Shown piece after piece: positions 32,340 to 40,477 of a stretch of 64,000 nucleotides of DNA. The first letter of the stretch is position 1. Each line of letters starts with the position of its first letter. Source of the DNA: Rhodanobacter sp. (GTDB lineage: Bacteria; Pseudomonadota; Gammaproteobacteria; Xanthomonadales; Rhodanobacteraceae); assembly GCA_040371205.1 (NCBI GenBank), contig AP031382.1, forward strand, positions 1,175,562 through 1,239,561. The letters are read 5' to 3'. The position numbers and the translations under genes were made by a program. A model generated the notes under the pieces. The model did not search any database, had not been told where the DNA came from, and saw only the letters and a list, made by a program, of their open reading frames with translations.

Positions 32340-33070
32340 GCCAGGTCAATGCGGTGATGCGGCGCGAGCTGCGCAGTTTCTTCGTGACGCCGATGGCCTG
32401 GGTGTTCCTGGTCATCTTCCTGGTGCTTGCGGGCATCCTCACGTTCTACACGGGCGACTTCTACGAGCGTGGGCAGGCCGACCTGCAGCCGTTCTTCGTG
32501 ATGCATCCGTGGCTGTACCTGATCCTGGTGCCGGCGGTCACCATGCGCATGTGGGCGGAGGAGGCCAAGGGCGGCACGCTGGAATTGCTGCTGACCCTGC
32601 CGCTGACGCTGTGGCAGGCGATGCTGGGCAAGTTCCTCGCCGCCTGGCTGTTCATCGGGCTGGCGCTGGCGCTGACCTTTCCGATCTGGCTCACCGTGAA
32701 CTACCTCGGTTCGCCGGACAATGGCACGATCTTCGCGGGTTACCTCGGCAGCTGGCTGATGGCCGGCAGTTTCGTGGCGATCGGCGCCTGCCTGTCCGCG
32801 CTCACGCGCAGCCAGGTGGTGGCCTTCGTGCTCACGGCGGTGGTCTGCGTGCTGCTGATTCTGGTCGGGCAGCCGCAGGTGATGGATTTCTTCTCCGGCG
32901 CGCTGCCGCGCAGGCTCATCAACGCGCTTGCCTACCTCAGCATGCTGCGGCACTTCGAGGCGATCGCGCGCGGCGTGCTGGATCTGCGCGATCTGGCGTA
33001 CTTCGTGTTGAGTACGCTGGGCTGGCTCACCGCCGGCGTGCTCTTGCTCGAACTCAAGCGGGTGCGCTGA
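32336..33070 (+). CDS. ABC transporter permease (GldF-like, ABC-2 type)
   Basis: The 244-residue protein has six hydrophobic helices and the ABC-2 opening VNAVMRRELRSFFVTPMAWVF. RMWAEEAKGGTLELLLTLPL is the conserved cytoplasmic loop of this family (E-E-x-R/K-x-GT-x-E-x-LL). It overlaps the ATPase gene (ATGA) and ends one base before the start of the GldG-like gene. Confidence 0.88.
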   Translation: MSQVNAVMRRELRSFFVTPMAWVFLVIFLVLAGILTFYTGDFYERGQADLQPFFVMHPWLYLILVPAVTMRMWAEEAKGGTLELLLTLPLTLWQAMLGKFLAAWLFIGLALALTFPIWLTVNYLGSPDNGTIFAGYLGSWLMAGSFVAIGACLSALTRSQVVAFVLTAVVCVLLILVGQPQVMDFFSGALPRRLINALAYLSMLRHFEAIARGVLDLRDLAYFVLSTLGWLTAGVLLLELKRVR

Positions 33071-33071
33071 G

Positions 33072-34991
33072 ATGCCGCGTTTGCGATTGCCCGAAGCATT
33101 CAACCTGCCGCTGCGCATGGGCCGGCGCGCGAGCATCCATCTCGCGCTGGCGCTGCTCGCTGTAGTCACCGTTTCGCTGATCGTTTCCAGCGGGCACTGG
33201 TTGCGGACGCGGCGCATCGACCTTACCGCCGACAAGCTCTACACGCTCTCGCCCGGCACGCTGCAGATCGTCGACAGCCTGCAACGCCCGCTGCGGCTCA
33301 CGCTGTACTTCTCCGAGCACGCAACGCGCGACCTGCCCAAGCTGCGCAGCTACGAGCAGCGTGTGCACGACATGCTGCAGGAGATCGCCGCGCGCTCGCA
33401 CGGCCGCGTGCAGTTGCAGGTGATCGATCCGGTGCCGTATTCCGACGACGAGGCCAGCGCCGAAGGCGCCGGTCTCACGCCGGCCAGCGGTGGCAGCAAC
33501 GGCGAGCGGGTGTTCTTCGGTCTTGCCGGCAGCGCGATGCCGGCGGGCACCGACAACGATGCGGCCGAGAGCGCATCACCCGAGCGCACGCTGGCGATCC
33601 CATTCTTCGACCCTGCGCGCGAAGCGTTTCTCGAATACGACATCGCCAAGCTGCTGTACGAGTTGAACCAGACCAGCAAACCCCATATCGGCGTGATCAG
33701 CTCACTGCCGGTGCAGGGCGATCCTGCGCTGGGTTTGCAGCCCTGGGTAGCGATACAGCAGCTGTCCCAGCTGTTCGACGTGAAAATGCTGGATCCGACG
33801 GGCCTGAAGCGCATCGGCTCCGACATCGACGTGCTGTTGTTGATCCACCCCAAGCATCTGCCGGCGGACGCGCTGTATGCCATCGACCAGTACGTGTTGC
33901 GCGGCGGCCACCTGGTGGTGTTCGTCGATCCCGATGCGGAGCTGGACGACACGCCGGCAGCCACGACGGCGGGAGCCGAGCCCGACCACAGCTCCGACCT
34001 GCCGCGGCTGTTTGCGGCCTGGGGCGTGCGCTACGACCCGCACGACGTGGTGCTGGATCGCGCGCATGCGCTGACCATCGAACTGGTGGGCGGCAACAAC
34101 GTCAGCCATCCGGCCATGCTCGGGCTGGATGCGCAACAGCTCAACCGCAGCGACGCGGTCACCGCCAGCCTGCAACGCATCGACCTCTCCACCGCCGGGC
34201 ATTTCGATCTCGCAGCGAACGCCAGCACGCGCCTGATCCCGCTGTTGCAGAGCAGTGCGGACGCCGAGGTGGTGCCGGTGCAGCGCGTGCAGCAGGACAG
34301 CGGCAACCCCTCGCTGCTGCTGCAGGGCTACAAGCCGGACGACGTCCGCTACGTGTTCGCCGCGCGCCTGCGCGGCCGCTTCAACAGCGCTTTCCCGGAG
34401 CGCGCGAAGCAGCCCGGCCATCTGGCGCATTCCGCGCCCAATGACGAGGTCGTCCTCGTGGCCGACACCGACCTGCTCAGCGACCGCCTGTGGGTGGAGC
34501 CGCAGTCCATTCTCGGTCAGGCCGTGATGCGGCCGTTCGCAGACAACGGCGATTTCCTCGGCAACCTGGTGGACAACCTCAGCGGCTCCTCGGCGCTGCT
34601 GTCGATCCGCAGCCGTTCCACCTCGCAGCGGCCGTTCACCCGCGTGGAGGCGTTGCGCAACGTGGCCGACCAGAAATTCCTGCAGAAGGAGCAGGAGCTG
34701 GAGCGCGAGTTGGCGGAAACGCGCCAGCGGCTGGCGGAGTTGCAGCCGGGCAAGGGCGGCCATGCGGACAACGGCGGCACCGAGCAGCGGCAGGAGATCG
34801 AGCAGTTCCGCCAGCGCCAGTTGGCGATCAACAAGGAACTGCGCGATGTGCAGCACCAGCTCAACGCCGAGATCGACGCGCTTGGCCTGCGCCTGAAATT
34901 CATCGACATCGTGCTGGTGCCGGCATTGCTGGCACTGCTGGGCCTGCTGTACGGGTGGCGACGCACGCGCCGCAACCGGCGGCGCCGATGA
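33072..34991 (+). CDS. GldG-like auxiliary protein of the ABC transporter
   Basis: The 639-residue protein starts with a membrane helix (about residues 22-40), followed by a large periplasmic domain like that of GldG/DUF4350 proteins: RIDLTADKLYTLSPGTLQIV, then LRLTLYFSEHATRDLPKL, and YEQRVHDMLQEIA. A coiled coil lies near 535-605 (QKEQELERELAETRQRLAEL) and a final helix near 612-630 is followed by a basic tail. In gliding bacteroidetes the equivalents support secretion; in proteobacteria the complex's role is undefined. It is coupled to the permease by a one-base gap. Confidence 0.82.
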   Translation: MPRLRLPEAFNLPLRMGRRASIHLALALLAVVTVSLIVSSGHWLRTRRIDLTADKLYTLSPGTLQIVDSLQRPLRLTLYFSEHATRDLPKLRSYEQRVHDMLQEIAARSHGRVQLQVIDPVPYSDDEASAEGAGLTPASGGSNGERVFFGLAGSAMPAGTDNDAAESASPERTLAIPFFDPAREAFLEYDIAKLLYELNQTSKPHIGVISSLPVQGDPALGLQPWVAIQQLSQLFDVKMLDPTGLKRIGSDIDVLLLIHPKHLPADALYAIDQYVLRGGHLVVFVDPDAELDDTPAATTAGAEPDHSSDLPRLFAAWGVRYDPHDVVLDRAHALTIELVGGNNVSHPAMLGLDAQQLNRSDAVTASLQRIDLSTAGHFDLAANASTRLIPLLQSSADAEVVPVQRVQQDSGNPSLLLQGYKPDDVRYVFAARLRGRFNSAFPERAKQPGHLAHSAPNDEVVLVADTDLLSDRLWVEPQSILGQAVMRPFADNGDFLGNLVDNLSGSSALLSIRSRSTSQRPFTRVEALRNVADQKFLQKEQELERELAETRQRLAELQPGKGGHADNGGTEQRQEIEQFRQRQLAINKELRDVQHQLNAEIDALGLRLKFIDIVLVPALLALLGLLYGWRRTRRNRRRR

Positions 34992-35046
34992 TGCGGGCGG
35001 CAATCCGCCGCAACGGCCGTGCCGTCGCGAAGGCTATGCTTGGCTG

Positions 35047-35901
35047 ATGTCGACGTTGCTGAAATGGCTGGTGCCGTGGGAGTTCTCGTGGGTGTTCCTC
35101 GTGAGCTTCCTGGTGGCGTGCGTGCTGTACTGGCGCGGCAGCCATCGCATCCGCGTGGGCCTGGGGCGGCGCGTGACGTTCTGGATCGGCATGGCCATCA
35201 TCTGGATCACGCTGCAGACCTACCTGGATTTCTATGCCGAGCACGAGTTCCTGGTGCACCGCCTGCAGCAGTTGTTGCTGCACCATCTAGCGCCGCTGCT
35301 GATCTGCGCCTCGTACCCGGGCAGCGTGTTGCGCGCCGGCCTGCCTGCGCGATGGCGCCTGCGCTGGCTGAGCCGCGTGCGGCGTTCGTGGCCATGGCGC
35401 ATCGCCGGCGGCGTGCTGCTGCAGCCGATGGTGGCGACGGTGCTGTTCGTGTTCTTCGTGCTGATCTGGCTGGTGCCGTCGATCCAGACGTTGGCGATGC
35501 TGGACTGGCGCGTCTACCGCTTCATGAACTGGACGATGCTGCTCTCGGGCTTCGCCTACTGGTCGCTGATCCTCGACCATCGTCCGCATCCGCCGGGGCG
35601 CATGGGCGCGGGGATGCGCGTGTTGTCGCCGGGCATCACCATGACGCCGCAGATCCTCGCCGGCGCCATCGTCACTTTCTCGCGCACCGACCTCTACCCG
35701 ATCTTCGAGATCTGCGGGCGCGCGTTTTCCTTCAACGTGCTCACCGGACAGATGATCGGCGGTGTAATCACCTGGGTGCCGGCTGCGCTGATCGAATCCA
35801 TCGGCGGGCTGCTGGCCTTGCGGCAGTGGCTGCGGCTGTCGCGCAACGGCCGCTTGCCGCGCAAGACGTGGCAGACGCCGCGCCGCGCCGCGCTCCCTTG
35901 A
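35047..35901 (+). CDS. Caa3-type cytochrome c oxidase assembly factor CtaG
   Basis: The 284-residue polytopic protein (six to seven helices) has conserved stretches of the caa3_CtaG family: AEHEFLVHRLQQLLLHHLAPLL, with several His, and DHRPHPPGRMGAG plus FSRTDLYPIFEICGR. It is thought to insert copper into the oxidase. The next genes on the opposite strand encode PCuAC and SCO copper chaperones, which supports that role. The ATG at 35047 is 55 bases past the GldG-like stop. Confidence 0.82.
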   Translation: MSTLLKWLVPWEFSWVFLVSFLVACVLYWRGSHRIRVGLGRRVTFWIGMAIIWITLQTYLDFYAEHEFLVHRLQQLLLHHLAPLLICASYPGSVLRAGLPARWRLRWLSRVRRSWPWRIAGGVLLQPMVATVLFVFFVLIWLVPSIQTLAMLDWRVYRFMNWTMLLSGFAYWSLILDHRPHPPGRMGAGMRVLSPGITMTPQILAGAIVTFSRTDLYPIFEICGRAFSFNVLTGQMIGGVITWVPAALIESIGGLLALRQWLRLSRNGRLPRKTWQTPRRAALP

Positions 35902-36039
35902 ACTGCGCGGCCACGGATGGCTGGCCGATTGGTCTGGCGACCGTACTCCTTGGCCGTCGTCTTTCGGGCCGTCATCGTCGCGACTTCAAAAGTTGTTCGA
36001 AGCAGTTTTCCGCGATCGGGACGGTCGCAACGCAAGGAT

Positions 36040-36486
36040 TCAGTCCTTGTCGCTCAGTGCGCTGGCGGGGCGCGCGAGGAAATCCACCGGCAGCGTGGCG
36101 CCGTCGCCGAACTTCAGCGTGATGCGCACCGTATCGCCGGGCCGCACCGGGTGTTTCGCGTCCATCAGCATCAGGTGATAGCCGCCGGGCGCCAGCGCCT
36201 GCGTGCCGTGGGCAGGAATGCTCAGCGCGGCGATCATGCGCATGCGGTTGACGCCGCCGGCGCTGGAGCTCTCGTGCAGCATCGCCTCGCCGTAGTCGGA
36301 AGTGTTGGCGCCGATTAACGCCATGGGTTGGTCGCCGTCGTTGCGCAGCACGACGTAGGCGCCCGCGGGCAGGGCGCCGGGCAACACGCGTATCCACGCG
36401 TGGCTGGCCGTGACCTGTGCGGGAGCGGCGGCGTGCGCGAGACCGGCGACGAACATGCCAGCGAGCAGCAGGGTATGGCGCTTCAT
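36040..36486 (-). CDS. Periplasmic copper chaperone A (PCuAC)
   Basis: The 148-residue secreted protein has a signal peptide (residues 1-19, AHAAA) and a cupredoxin-like PCuAC domain with the copper motif H-x(n)-M-x(21)-H-x-M seen as MLHES, MRMIAA and HLMLMDAK. It hands Cu(I) to cytochrome oxidase or to SCO. Its start overlaps the SCO stop (ATGA), so both are co-translated. A CtaG gene lies convergent, 138 bases away. Confidence 0.88.
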   Translation of the reverse strand: MKRHTLLLAGMFVAGLAHAAAPAQVTASHAWIRVLPGALPAGAYVVLRNDGDQPMALIGANTSDYGEAMLHESSSAGGVNRMRMIAALSIPAHGTQALAPGGYHLMLMDAKHPVRPGDTVRITLKFGDGATLPVDFLARPASALSDKD

Positions 36487-37100
36487 GCGTGGGCTCCCGA
36501 ATCCAGCAGCAGCTTGATGTCGTGCACCAGGTCGGCCTGCGCCGTGATCGGCGTGGAGAGCACGCGCGCATGGCCGTCGCGGTCGAACACGTAGATCGCC
36601 GAGCTGTGGCTGACCTCGTAGTTGCCGTTCTTGCCCGAGGGCTCGCGGGTGAAGGCGGCGCGGTAGCGCTTGGTCAACGCCTCGATCGCGCCGGGGCTGC
36701 CGGTGAGGCCCACCGCGTGTTTGTCGAAGGCGTTGACGTAGGCGTGCATCACCGCGGGCGTGTCGCGCGCGGGATCGACGCTGACGAACAGGATGCGCAC
36801 GTCGTCGGCCTGTTTGCCGAGCTTCTCCATCACCTGGTGCAGGTGGGCGAGCGTGAGCGGGCAGACGTCGGGGCAATGCGTGTAGCCGAAGTAGAGCAGC
36901 ACGATCTTGCCGCGGTAGTCGCCGGCGGTCACGGTCTTGCCGTTGTCGTCGGTGAGCTGGAACTGCAGATCCGGCATGTGGCCGGCGATGTCGGTGAGCT
37001 TGAACGGCAAGGGCTTGTGCTGCTGGCAGGCCGCCAGCAGCAGGCCGCACATCAGCGGCAGCAGGAGCGAGGCGAGACGCGGAACGCGCGGCAACTTCAT
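36483..37100 (-). CDS. SCO1/SenC family copper chaperone lipoprotein
   Basis: The 205-residue protein begins with a lipoprotein signal ending LLLAAC (Cys25). The thioredoxin-like SCO domain has YFGYTHCPDVCPLTLAHL, with the CPDVCP copper cysteines, and VSHSSAIYVFD with the ligand His. Residues needed for copper transfer are all present. It is the first gene of the SCO-PCuAC pair; the promoter must lie in the 78 bases shared with the divergent DUF423 gene. Confidence 0.92.
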   Translation of the reverse strand: MKLPRVPRLASLLLPLMCGLLLAACQQHKPLPFKLTDIAGHMPDLQFQLTDDNGKTVTAGDYRGKIVLLYFGYTHCPDVCPLTLAHLHQVMEKLGKQADDVRILFVSVDPARDTPAVMHAYVNAFDKHAVGLTGSPGAIEALTKRYRAAFTREPSGKNGNYEVSHSSAIYVFDRDGHARVLSTPITAQADLVHDIKLLLDSGAHA

Positions 37101-37178
37101 GGGAGAATCCGTCGACTGCAATCGCCCAAGCATACGCTGGCGATCGCGACGAGCGACTCCTGCCGACGGAACAAGGCC

Positions 37179-37559
37179 ATGCTGCGACAAATTGCCCGAT
37201 CCCGCGCCGGCCTGCTCGCCGGCATCGCCGGCGCCAGTGCGGTGCTGTTCGGCGCGTTCGGCGCGCATGCCCTGCACACCGTGCTGGATGCCGACCATCG
37301 CGAGCTGTGGCGCACCGCCGTGCAGTACCACTTCTGGCATGCGCTGGCGCTGGCTGTGGTTGCCGGGGCGGGGCGAGGGCGTGCCGGGCGTTGCGCGGCG
37401 GCCGCGTTCGCCATCGGCATCGTGCTGTTCAGCGGCAGCCTGTACGCGCTGGCATTGGGTGCGCCGCGCTGGACCGGCATCGTCACGCCGTTCGGCGGCG
37501 TGGCCTTTATCGTGGGCTGGGTGGCCCTGGGGCTCGCGCTGCGGCCGCGCACGGACTGA
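37179..37559 (+). CDS. DUF423 family inner membrane protein
   Basis: The 126-residue protein has four hydrophobic helices with the family's markers GAFGAHAL, WRTAVQYHFWHALAL and VLFSGSLYALAL, then TPFGGVAFIVGWVAL. The function of DUF423 proteins is unknown. It is divergent from the SCO gene. The frame is open far upstream, but conservation starts at ATG 37179. Confidence 0.88.
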   Translation: MLRQIARSRAGLLAGIAGASAVLFGAFGAHALHTVLDADHRELWRTAVQYHFWHALALAVVAGAGRGRAGRCAAAAFAIGIVLFSGSLYALALGAPRWTGIVTPFGGVAFIVGWVALGLALRPRTD

Positions 37560-37606
37560 TCGCCTACCGTCATTCGCCTGTCACGCCGCGGCGGAAGAAT
37601 GGGCGC

Positions 37607-37945
37607 ATGAAACTCGCCATGATCCCGCAGGCCCATCCGCGCTGGCTCGTCGTCGGCATGCTGGCGGCTACGGTCGCCATCGTGTCGGGCGGGCTGGACG
37701 CAATCGGTCGGCAGCAAGCGGGCGGCATGGCGTCGCTGTATGGACGCGAGGACGGGCACGACCGGCTGCTCGTGGTCGATCCGCAGGCCGGTCGGCTGAC
37801 CGTCTACGATGCCGTCAGCGGACGTCCGCTGCAGCATCTCGATGCCGATGCTGCTGCCGAGATGCTGGACAGGCATGACGGCCGCGTGGTGATGCTGCTC
37901 GCCGATGGCACGCGCAGCCAGAGCGCATCGCTGCAGCAACCGTAA
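37607..37945 (+). CDS. Small single-pass membrane protein, unknown function
   Basis: The 112-residue protein has a hydrophobic segment near residues 13-30 (LVVGMLAATVAIVSGG) and a soluble remainder (LLVVDPQAGRLTVYDAVSGR) that looks like one beta-propeller-like blade, but no family can be named. It follows the DUF423 gene by 47 bases with GGAAGA upstream of the ATG, so it may be the second gene of that unit. Confidence 0.55.
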   Translation: MKLAMIPQAHPRWLVVGMLAATVAIVSGGLDAIGRQQAGGMASLYGREDGHDRLLVVDPQAGRLTVYDAVSGRPLQHLDADAAAEMLDRHDGRVVMLLADGTRSQSASLQQP

Positions 37946-38041
37946 GCGCTGTTGCCATGGCCCGTGCCGGCCCAGGGATGGCCTTTGTCCGCAGACGGTT
38001 GCCGGCCGGATGCGGCCTCGATCCGATGCGATGCCCGCGGC

Positions 38042-38227
38042 TCAGCCCTCGTCCTTGCCGGGTTTCGCCTTGCCCGCTTTCAGCCGGCCGGCCTTGCGCA
38101 ACGCATCGCGCAGCACGTACTCGATCTGCGCGTTGAGGCTGCGCAGCTCGTCTTCGGACCAGCGCTGCATGGCCTCGAGCACGGCTGCGCTGATCCGCAG
38201 CGGATAGGCTTTCTTCTCGTCCGCCAT
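38042..38227 (-). CDS. Arc-like ribbon-helix-helix DNA-binding protein
   Basis: The 61-residue protein reads KAYPLRISAAVLEAMQRWSE, with the short beta strand (YPLRIS) and two helices (LRSLNAQIEYVLRDALRK) of a ribbon-helix-helix regulator as in Arc. The tail is Lys-rich. It starts seven bases after the SPFH gene stop and is therefore in one operon with it. It may bind the palindrome upstream of the operon as an autorepressor. Confidence 0.82.
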   Translation of the reverse strand: MADEKKAYPLRISAAVLEAMQRWSEDELRSLNAQIEYVLRDALRKAGRLKAGKAKPGKDEG

Positions 38228-38234
38228 GCCGTCG

Positions 38235-39095
38235 TCAGTTGTACAAGGTGCCGGTGTTGAGCACGGGCTGCGTGCCGCGCTCGCCGCACAGCACCACCAG
38301 CAGGTTGCTGACCATCGCCGCCTTGCGCTCCTCGTCCAGCTCGACCACGCCCTGCTTGCGCAATTCCTCCAGTGCCATGCCGACCATGCCCACGGCGCCT
38401 TCGACGATGCGTTCGCGCGCCGCGACGATGGCCCCGGCCTGTTGCCGCTGCAACATGGCCTGGGCGATCTCCTGCGCATAGGCGAGATGGCTGATGCGCG
38501 CCTCGGTGACCTGTACGCCGGCCTTGCCGAGGCGCGTCTGGATCTGGTCGCGCAGGTGCGAATTGATTTCCTCGCCATGGCTGCGCAGCGAGGGTTCGTG
38601 GTCGCTGCGCGAGTCGTAAGGGTAGCTCTGCGCCATCTGCCGCAGCGCCGACTCGCTCTGGATGCGCACGAAGTTCTCGTAGTCGTCCACGCAGAACATC
38701 GCTTCGGCGGTGTCCACCACCTGCCACACCACCACCGCGGCGATCTCGATGGGATTGCCGTCGCTGTCGTTGACCTTCAGCTTGCCGCTCTCGAAATTGC
38801 GCACGCGCAGCGAGATGCGCCGCCTGCTGCAGAACGGGTTGGTCCAGCGCAGGCCTTCCTCACGCACGGTGCCGGCGTACTTGCCGAACAGCTGCAGCAC
38901 CTGGCCCTCGTTCGGCGCGACCTGGAAAAAGCTCTTGAGCAGGAATGCCGTGCATATATGGATGAACACGCCGACGCCTCCGAACAACGGGGTCTGTGCG
39001 GCAAGCACATAGCAGCCCACGCCGAGGGCGGCCAGCAGCAGGCACGCGACGGCGAAAGGGATGCCGGCGACCGAGAAGCCCTTGTACTCGTTCAT
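38235..39095 (-). CDS. SPFH/band 7 domain membrane protein
   Basis: The 286-residue protein has two N-terminal membrane helices (residues 10-31 and 40-53), an SPFH domain (QVAPNEGQVLQLFGKYAGTVREEG to about 235) and a C-terminal helical region (ERIVEGAVGMVGMALEELR). SPFH proteins form large membrane assemblies that scaffold or guard proteases. A small ribbon-helix-helix protein is encoded immediately downstream, a pairing I recall seeing in related bacteria. The start at 39095 has AAGGAAA upstream. Confidence 0.88.
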   Translation of the reverse strand: MNEYKGFSVAGIPFAVACLLLAALGVGCYVLAAQTPLFGGVGVFIHICTAFLLKSFFQVAPNEGQVLQLFGKYAGTVREEGLRWTNPFCSRRRISLRVRNFESGKLKVNDSDGNPIEIAAVVVWQVVDTAEAMFCVDDYENFVRIQSESALRQMAQSYPYDSRSDHEPSLRSHGEEINSHLRDQIQTRLGKAGVQVTEARISHLAYAQEIAQAMLQRQQAGAIVAARERIVEGAVGMVGMALEELRKQGVVELDEERKAAMVSNLLVVLCGERGTQPVLNTGTLYN

Positions 39096-39123
39096 GGTGA
39101 TTTCCTTGTCTGTTGGTTGGCAA

Positions 39124-39148
39124 ATTAGATATCAAAATGATATCTAAT
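39124..39148. promoter_or_regulatory. Perfect palindrome upstream of the SPFH/RHH operon
   Basis: ATTAGATATC and GATATCTAAT form 10-base perfect arms around AAAAT. It lies 29 bases upstream of the SPFH start and 89 bases before purT, in an AT-rich pocket of otherwise GC-rich DNA. A ribbon-helix-helix protein is encoded in the operon, making this a good candidate for its operator. Confidence 0.65.
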
Positions 39149-39236
39149 TCAATGCCAGGGGGGGCCGGCGGCGCGCATGCATCGCCTCTGCCCCAAGCCG
39201 ATCAGTACAATGGCGCTTTGCGCGGAGAACCTCCTG

Positions 39237-40418
39237 ATGAAGCCGTTCGGTACCCCTCATTCCGACCATGCCGTGCGCGTGCTGCTGCTGGGTTCCGGCG
39301 AGTTGGGCAAGGAGGTGGCGATCGAGTTGCAACGGCTGGCGGTGGAAGTGATCGCGGTAGACCGCTACGCCGACGCGCCGGCGATGCAGGTGGCGCACCG
39401 CAGCCATGTCATCGACATGCTGGACGGCAAGGCGCTGCGCGCGTTGATCGAGCAGGAGAAACCCGATCTGGTGGTGCCGGAGATCGAAGCGATCCACACG
39501 CCCACCCTGGTGGAGATGGAGCGCGAAGGCCTGCGTGTGATTCCCACTGCGCGCGCCGCATGGTTGACCATGGACCGCGAAGGCATCCGCCGGCTTGCCG
39601 CGCAGGAACTGGAACTGCCCACCTCGCCGTACCGCTTCTGCGACAACGAGAGCGACTACCGCCGCGCGGTGGCCGAGATCGGCTTCCCCTTCGTGATCAA
39701 GCCGGTGATGAGTTCCTCGGGCAAGGGCCAGAGCGTGGTGCGCGACGAGTCCGGCGTGCAAAGGGCGTGGGACTACGCGCAGTCCGGTGGCCGCGCCGGC
39801 AAGGGTCGCGCGATCGTCGAGGGCTTCGTCGACTTCGATTTCGAGATCACCCTGCTCACCGTGCGCCACAAGGACGGCACCAGCTTCTGCGCGCCGATCG
39901 GCCATCGCCAGGAGGACGGCGACTACCGCGAGTCGTGGCAGCCGCAGGCGATGAGCGACAAGGCGCTGGCCGAGGCGCAGCGGCAGGCCGCGGCGGTGTC
40001 GAACGCGCTGGGCGGCTGGGGCGTGTTCGGCATGGAGTTCTTCGTCAAGGGCGACCAGGTGATCTTCTCCGAGGTCAGCCCGCGCCCGCACGACACCGGG
40101 CTGGTCACGCTGATCTCGCAGGACCTGTCGGAGTTCGCGCTGCACGCGCGGGCGATCCTCGGCCTGCCGGTGCCGGCGATCCGCCAGTTCGGCCCCGCCG
40201 CGTCGCGCGCGGTGCTGGTGGAAGGCGAGGGCCGTGCGCCGCGCTACCACGGCGTGGCGGCGGCGCTGGCCGAGCCGGACACGCAGTTGCGCGTGTTCGG
40301 CAAGCCCGAGGTGAAGGGGCGGCGGCGCATGGCGGTGACGTTGGCGCGCGACGTGGATGTGGCTGCGGCGCGCGCCAAGGCTGTGCGCGCGGCGGCGCAG
40401 TTGCGCGTGGAGCTTTAA
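39237..40418 (+). CDS. purT: Formate-dependent phosphoribosylglycinamide formyltransferase (GART 2)
   Basis: The 393-residue ATP-grasp enzyme of purine synthesis that uses formate instead of 10-formyl-THF. Signatures: [53 protein letters not shown] (ATP-grasp loop) and [30 protein letters not shown]. Length equals the E. coli protein. The ATG at 39237 is chosen over an in-frame one 20 codons upstream because alignment starts at MKPFGTP. Confidence 0.95.
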   Translation: MKPFGTPHSDHAVRVLLLGSGELGKEVAIELQRLAVEVIAVDRYADAPAMQVAHRSHVIDMLDGKALRALIEQEKPDLVVPEIEAIHTPTLVEMEREGLRVIPTARAAWLTMDREGIRRLAAQELELPTSPYRFCDNESDYRRAVAEIGFPFVIKPVMSSSGKGQSVVRDESGVQRAWDYAQSGGRAGKGRAIVEGFVDFDFEITLLTVRHKDGTSFCAPIGHRQEDGDYRESWQPQAMSDKALAEAQRQAAAVSNALGGWGVFGMEFFVKGDQVIFSEVSPRPHDTGLVTLISQDLSEFALHARAILGLPVPAIRQFGPAASRAVLVEGEGRAPRYHGVAAALAEPDTQLRVFGKPEVKGRRRMAVTLARDVDVAAARAKAVRAAAQLRVEL

Positions 40419-40477
40419 GCCGCCGTCGATCCCGATGCGTTAGGCTTGGGCAGATTCGCTACACACAGGAGTCGCTC

